Shown one piece after another: positions 35,686-38,693 of a DNA stretch of 38,693 nucleotides (its first letter is position 1; each line of letters opens with the position of its first letter). The translations under genes and the position numbers were made by a program. The stretch comes from JAFGCN01 sp964547015 (GTDB taxonomy: Archaea; Aenigmatarchaeota; Aenigmatarchaeia; QMZS01), in contig CAZJKT010000010.1 in NCBI GenBank assembly GCA_964547015.1, forward strand, positions 1 to 38,693, written 5' to 3'. Below the pieces are notes generated by a model. That model was not told the origin of the DNA and searched no databases. It saw nothing but the letters and a program-made list of their open reading frames with translations.

Positions 35686-35788
35686 TGAAGACTTTCTTTC
35701 CCGAAAGAAAGTCCTCAACGTCAAAGAAAGGGAGATTCCTGCTTCGCAGGTATATTGCCCTTTTAGTTGGGAAGAAGTCCTCTGCGAA
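35686..35788 (+). other. T-arm intron of tRNA-Ser (53/54), 103 nt
   Basis: It starts TGAAGACTTTC like the tRNA-Glu T-arm intron, with a 10-bp hairpin GACTTTCTTT/AAAGAAAGTC, then the identical CTCAACGTCAAA and AGATTCCTGCTTCGCAG. A further ~45 nt allows AAAGGG/CCCTTT pairing and an inner helix next to the BHB. Confidence 0.88.
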
Positions 35789-35816
35789 TTCAAATCCTGC
35801 CCTCGGCGTATTATCC

Positions 35817-36113
35817 TTAGTCCCCTACTTCAAAACTCCCACCTTCAATCCTCAAAGCAAGCCCCTCGATTATCGCCTTTGCCACTTTCTTTCGGGCGCT
35901 TCGAAGAACCCGATGAAAAGTCGGCTGGGATATGCCCATCGCTTCTGCCCCCTCTTCTTGCGACTTCTCCAAAAAATCCACGTGCCGAATCGCCTCCCAT
36001 TCCTCGACATTCAGGACAACTTCGCCAATATCGCGCATTCTGACCCCTGCCGGCTTGAAATAATTAATCTCAGGATAATTTGAAACCCGCCGAAAGCACC
36101 GCCGCCGTGGCAT
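35817..36113 (-). CDS. DUF134 (UPF0251) family DNA-binding protein, 98 aa
   Basis: It starts MPRRRCFRRV, the family's typical N-terminus, and contains FKPAGVRMRDIGEVVLNVEE and a helix-turn-helix EEGAEAMGISQPTFHRVLRS. Family members are predicted DNA-binding regulators often found beside DUF5320 and iron-sulfur or NifX-like genes. The frame is open further upstream (to 36140), but the ATG at 36113 matches the family start. It lies 30 nt downstream of the DUF5320 gene on the same strand and ends only 8 nt from the 3' end of the convergent tRNA-Ser gene. Confidence 0.88.
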   Translation of the reverse strand: MPRRRCFRRVSNYPEINYFKPAGVRMRDIGEVVLNVEEWEAIRHVDFLEKSQEEGAEAMGISQPTFHRVLRSARKKVAKAIIEGLALRIEGGSFEVGD

Positions 36114-36143
36114 ATTAAGAATAAGATAAAAAGAAAACAAAAC

Positions 36144-36377
36144 CTATTCGAGCTCCCTGAGGCGCCCTTTTATCTCCTGGATTTCCTCTTCAAGCGCTTT
36201 TAGCTCCCCTTCGAGAATCTTTTTTTTCTGCTCTTTTGTGAGCTCTAAGGGCTCGGAATACCGAAATCGCCCGTAGCCGCGCCCGAATCCTCGTCCGAGG
36301 CCTGCGCCGCAAGGCCCAAGCCCTCTTCCCGTGCCCGGCCCCGCTCCGCGAGGCCCGGTTTTGTCTCTGTCTGGCAT
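36144..36377 (-). CDS. DUF5320 family small protein, 77 aa
   Basis: The N-terminal half is Gly/Arg-rich (TGPRGAGPGTGRGLGPCGAG), the usual signature of DUF5320, and the C-terminal half is a coiled coil (EQKKKILEGELKALEEEIQE). The function of the family is not known; it is commonly paired with DUF134 as here. Promoter CTTAAATAG lies on the minus strand about 25 nt before the ATG. Confidence 0.85.
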   Translation of the reverse strand: MPDRDKTGPRGAGPGTGRGLGPCGAGLGRGFGRGYGRFRYSEPLELTKEQKKKILEGELKALEEEIQEIKGRLRELE

Positions 36378-36397
36378 AATGAATATATATTCATATA

Positions 36398-36407
36398 CTA
36401 TTTAAGC
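36398..36407 (-). promoter_or_regulatory. TATA box for the DUF5320-DUF134 operon
   Basis: Read on the minus strand, GCTTAAATAG lies 21-30 nt before the ATG at 36377, consistent with a leaderless transcript. Confidence 0.5.
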
Positions 36408-36496
36408 TTTACTTTTGAAAAGGGGGATATATCAAGGCTTAACCTCCGAATGGATATCCAAGATAAGGCCACAGTTATCTTTAATAAGTATTAATT

Positions 36497-37471
36497 ATGA
36501 AGGAAGCGGCTAAAATCTGTGTTGAGACCTGTATGAAGATACTCCCCAGAGAAAGCGTTATTGTTTTGAGTGAGGGCAAGGAAAAAATAGCGGATGCGCT
36601 GGCCGCCGCATGCGAAGCCAGAGGGGCAAAAGTTAGAAGGGCGACTGTTGCATTAAAGCATCACCGCCAGGAGCCTCCTAAAAATATAGAATATGCCCTA
36701 ATGGAATGCCATGCGGCTTTTCTTGCAACTGAGCACTCCCTTACCCATACTGATGCTGTCCGAAGGGCGCGCCTTAGGGGGATTAGGATTGCCTCAATGC
36801 CGGGGATTGACGAGGAAATGTTTGAGAGGGCTGTTAACACAAATTATCCGGTTATGAGAAACCGCGCCCAACGGGTCAGCCAAATTCTTGCGGAAAACGA
36901 CTCGCTTGTGATAAGCTCCTCAAAAGGGACATCTGTTCGGCTCAAGAGGGGCGGAAGAAAAATTATGGTGGGGGACGGGTATGTAAGGGAAGACAATTTA
37001 ATCAACCTCCCGGAAGGCGAAGTTTACTTTGCGCCAATTGAAGAATCAGTAAGCGGAAAGATTGCAGCTGACGGATGCGGCTCTCCGGACACCGACGGAG
37101 AATTTGGAAAAATAGGCCTGATAAGGGAGCCTATTATTCTGACAATAAAGGAGGGCCGGGTTATGAAGATTGAAGGAGGGCGGCAGGCGGAAATACTCCA
37201 AAAGTACCTCTCTGCATTAAATGACCCGGGAGCTTACAGGATTGCGGAATTTGGTATAGGGATTAATCCAAAGGCAAGGATTACAGGCAAAATCCTTGAG
37301 TCTGAAAAATCTGAAGGCTCTATTCACTTTGCGCTTGGGGAAAACCGGGGATTTTACGGAAAGAACGCAAGCAAAATCCACTGGGACTTTGTTGTTCGCC
37401 AGCCAAAAATATTCTCGGCAAGGGGAAACCTTCTCTTAAATGAAAACATCCTGAAATCATGGAACAGGTAG
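36497..37471 (+). CDS. M29-type aminopeptidase, 324 aa
   Basis: The sequence matches the AmpS/aminopeptidase T (M29) family, metal-dependent exopeptidases that remove N-terminal residues from peptides in the cytosol. Recognised segments are NLPEGEVYFAPIEESVSG, AEFGIGINPKARITGKILE, SEGSIHFALGENRGF and SKIHWDFV, which carry the Glu/His/Asp metal ligands in M29 enzymes. At 324 aa it is a little shorter than usual for the family (about 370-410), with a compact N-terminal domain. Start ATG is in a TTAATTATG context. Its 3' end overlaps the TsaC-like gene by 13 nt, implying an operon. Confidence 0.85.
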   Translation: MKEAAKICVETCMKILPRESVIVLSEGKEKIADALAAACEARGAKVRRATVALKHHRQEPPKNIEYALMECHAAFLATEHSLTHTDAVRRARLRGIRIASMPGIDEEMFERAVNTNYPVMRNRAQRVSQILAENDSLVISSSKGTSVRLKRGGRKIMVGDGYVREDNLINLPEGEVYFAPIEESVSGKIAADGCGSPDTDGEFGKIGLIREPIILTIKEGRVMKIEGGRQAEILQKYLSALNDPGAYRIAEFGIGINPKARITGKILESEKSEGSIHFALGENRGFYGKNASKIHWDFVVRQPKIFSARGNLLLNENILKSWNR

Positions 37472-38028
37472 AGCGGGCCGCTGAAATCCTTAAAGCCGGT
37501 GGGGTAATAGCCTACCCGACAGACACAATATACGGGTTAGGGGCAAATATCTTTGATGAAGTTGCGATAATGAGGGTGATTGCGCTAAAAAGGAGGCCGA
37601 TTGGAAAGCCGATTTCGGTTGCGGTTTGCTCAATAAATATGATGGAGAATATTGCCTATCTGTCTGAAGAGGATCGAAAAATAGCAGAAAGGCTCCTCCC
37701 GGGACCTGTAACTCTTGTTTTGACGGCAAAAGAGGCGGTTTCCCCGCTCCTGTCAGGAAATACGGGAAAGATTGGAATTAGGCGGATAGATAGACCCCTT
37801 GTTGACAGATTAATAGAGCTGGCCAAATTTCCGATTACCGCGACCTCGGCAAATATTTCGGGCGGGTCGCCTGCAGCAAAAAAAGAGGATTTAGCGGTGG
37901 CCGCGGATTTTGTTCTTGAGGGCGAATGCATGAGAAAAATCCCTTCAACTGTTGTGGACTTGGGGCAAAAGAGAATAATAAGGGAGGGGGCAGGAATTGA
38001 AAAAGTCCGCTCGGTTTTGGGAATTTAA
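37459..38028 (+). CDS. Threonylcarbamoyl-AMP synthase, TsaC/YrdC type, 189 aa
   Basis: It makes the activated threonylcarbamoyl-AMP used for the t6A modification at position 37 of ANN-decoding tRNAs. Hallmarks are GGVIAYPTDTIYGLGAN, IALKRRPIGKPISV, LLPGPVTLVL, IGIRR and TATSANISGG. The length covers the YrdC domain only; the extra Sua5 domain of larger archaeal enzymes is absent. The ATG lies inside the end of the aminopeptidase gene (13-nt overlap). Confidence 0.92.
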   Translation: MEQVERAAEILKAGGVIAYPTDTIYGLGANIFDEVAIMRVIALKRRPIGKPISVAVCSINMMENIAYLSEEDRKIAERLLPGPVTLVLTAKEAVSPLLSGNTGKIGIRRIDRPLVDRLIELAKFPITATSANISGGSPAAKKEDLAVAADFVLEGECMRKIPSTVVDLGQKRIIREGAGIEKVRSVLGI

Positions 38029-38051
38029 GTTTAAGATTAATCTGTTATTTT

Positions 38052-38693
38052 ATGGAGGACAAAGACAAATTGGAGGAGGAAGCCCCGGCGAAAGATAAGG
38101 ATTTAAAAAAGAGCAAAAAGCCGCTTATCCTTATATTAAGTTTGGCTCTCTTGTTAATTATAGGAATAGGATATATAAGCATGACCGGAAACTTTACGGA
38201 AGGGAATAAGGATAAGCCTGTAAGAGTCTTACTTGAGACAAATAGGGGCAATATTACAATTGAGCTTTATGAGGATATGCCGATTACTGCAGGAAACTTT
38301 GAAAAGCTTGTTCAGGATGGAGTTTATGACGGCGTAGTTTTCCACAGAGTAATCGCGAATTTCATGATTCAGGGAGGAGACCCGACAGGAACCGGGATGG
38401 GCGACCCAAGCATCCCCGAAATCGAGGATGAATTTGTTGAAGGCCGCTCAAACCTGAGGGGAACCCTTGCTATGGCAAATCGGGGCCCAAATACGGGAAG
38501 CAGCCAGTTTTTCATAAACCTCGTGGATAATACCTACCTTGACTGGGATAAGCCTCCAGCCACAAGCAAGCACCCTGTTTTTGGGGAAGTCGTTGAGGGG
38601 ATGGATATAGTTGATAATATTGGCAAAGTTAAAACAGGCCCCGGAGATAAGCCAATTGAGGAAGTCAAAATTATAAGGGCAAGCATTATTTAG
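38052..38693 (+). CDS. Membrane-anchored cyclophilin-type peptidyl-prolyl isomerase, 213 aa
   Basis: A charged N-terminal tail is followed by a membrane helix at ~24-42 (LILILSLALLLIIGIGY) and a cyclophilin domain with VVFHRVIANFMIQGGDP, GTLAMANRGPNTGSSQFFIN and HPVFGEVVEGMDIVD. The Arg of FHRV and the Gln of IQGG are among the active-site residues. It catalyses cis-trans isomerisation of X-Pro bonds, here probably outside the cell on exported proteins. The stop codon is the last three bases of the window. Start ATG is in a TTTTATGG context. Confidence 0.93.
   Translation: MEDKDKLEEEAPAKDKDLKKSKKPLILILSLALLLIIGIGYISMTGNFTEGNKDKPVRVLLETNRGNITIELYEDMPITAGNFEKLVQDGVYDGVVFHRVIANFMIQGGDPTGTGMGDPSIPEIEDEFVEGRSNLRGTLAMANRGPNTGSSQFFINLVDNTYLDWDKPPATSKHPVFGEVVEGMDIVDNIGKVKTGPGDKPIEEVKIIRASII

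Larger units (their letters stand above)
35484..35808 (+). tRNA. tRNA-Ser(TGA) with three BHB introns
   Basis: Exons are 35484-35505, 35538-35553, 35660-35685 and 35789-35808, giving an 84-nt mature class II tRNA. The acceptor stem GCCGAGG pairs with CCTCGGC and the discriminator is G, as in archaeal tRNA-Ser. The D stem is GCG/CGC with loop GAGCGGTCTAA, and the anticodon stem GCTGG/CCAGT encloses CTTGAGA (anticodon TGA). The long variable arm is TTCCC-GCAA-GGGA and the T arm GCAGG-TTCAAAT-CCTGC. All three introns have BHB junctions: GGTC/GACC with TA|T and AT|A; CTTG/CAGG with AG|G and CA|A; CGCA/TGCG with GG|T and AA|T. Intron sequence (241 nt) far exceeds tRNA sequence. Confidence 0.93.

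Noticed and set aside
34527..35788. Group I introns in the tRNA genes
   Set aside because: AACGTCAA resembles part of bacterial tRNA-Leu group I introns, and archaeal group I introns exist, but 75-106 nt cannot hold a full P3-P9 core, the introns do not end in G, and clean BHB junctions are present.
35484..35808. tRNA-Leu(GAG) reading of the second tRNA
   Set aside because: The loop can be shifted to give GAG, but the anticodon stem then fails, and the G discriminator and the loop CTTGAGA fit tRNA-Ser(TGA).
35642..36083. Plus-strand ORFs of ~130 aa over tRNA-Ser and DUF134
   Set aside because: They run through tRNA introns and the antisense of a clear DUF134 gene, with low-complexity translations.

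Overview
The window reads as a chromosome segment of an uncultivated archaeon, most likely of the DPANN type, although the phylum cannot be fixed from sequence alone. The archaeal signs are Pth2-type peptidyl-tRNA hydrolase, diphthine synthase, an M29 aminopeptidase, a DUF134/DUF5320 pair, an archaeal TadA/VirB11-type secretion ATPase, TATA boxes lying about 22-30 nt before start codons, and two tRNA genes split by bulge-helix-bulge (BHB) introns. Most genes start in the context TTATG with no Shine-Dalgarno sequence, which suggests leaderless or non-SD initiation. A few tightly coupled genes do carry GGAG-type sites.

Positions 1-32350 are almost entirely envelope-related and contain few standard housekeeping genes. 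They hold a partial Ig-like surface protein (1-1590), a 1096-aa S-layer-like protein (1688-4978), two small membrane/coiled-coil proteins, and a 2979-aa giant (5677-14616). The giant joins a seven-repeat beta-propeller and a long series of Asn-glycosylation-rich domains, through one membrane helix, to an intracellular HerA/FtsK-type ATPase. A coiled-coil protein follows, then a convergent S-layer paralogue (16369-19398, minus). Next come a 381-nt intergenic region with a 28-bp tandem repeat, a three-gene operon of membrane-anchored proteins (19780-22874; the first has a prepilin-like N-terminus), a TadA-type ATPase with CxxC motifs (minus), a long disordered protein, and an operon of a coiled-coil protein, a Gln/Gly-rich protein, a membrane J-domain protein, a 27-residue ORF and a multi-pass ectodomain protein. 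The co-occurrence of two different motor ATPases, a membrane J-protein, coiled coils and giant surface proteins suggests an undescribed surface-assembly, secretion or host-contact apparatus. This is inference from neighbourhood and domain content.

Positions 32351-38693 are translation and protein-maintenance genes: pth2, an HExxH metalloprotease, a ParB-like ORF, dphB, tRNA-Glu(TTC), a cold-shock protein, an unknown ORF, tRNA-Ser(TGA), DUF134 and DUF5320 on the minus strand, an M29 aminopeptidase, a TsaC/Sua5-type enzyme and a membrane-anchored cyclophilin.

The strongest non-coding discovery is in the tRNAs. tRNA-Glu has two introns (37/38 and 53/54) and tRNA-Ser has three (D-loop, 37/38 and 53/54). 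The four long introns, 75-106 nt and lying in two different tRNAs and two different positions, share a structured core: an 8-10 bp pyrimidine/purine hairpin, a single-stranded AAC..(A)AAGAA segment, then a GATTC-type segment with, in three of the four, a GCTTCGC hairpin. The stems differ by compensatory changes. They look like one spreading, structured intron family.
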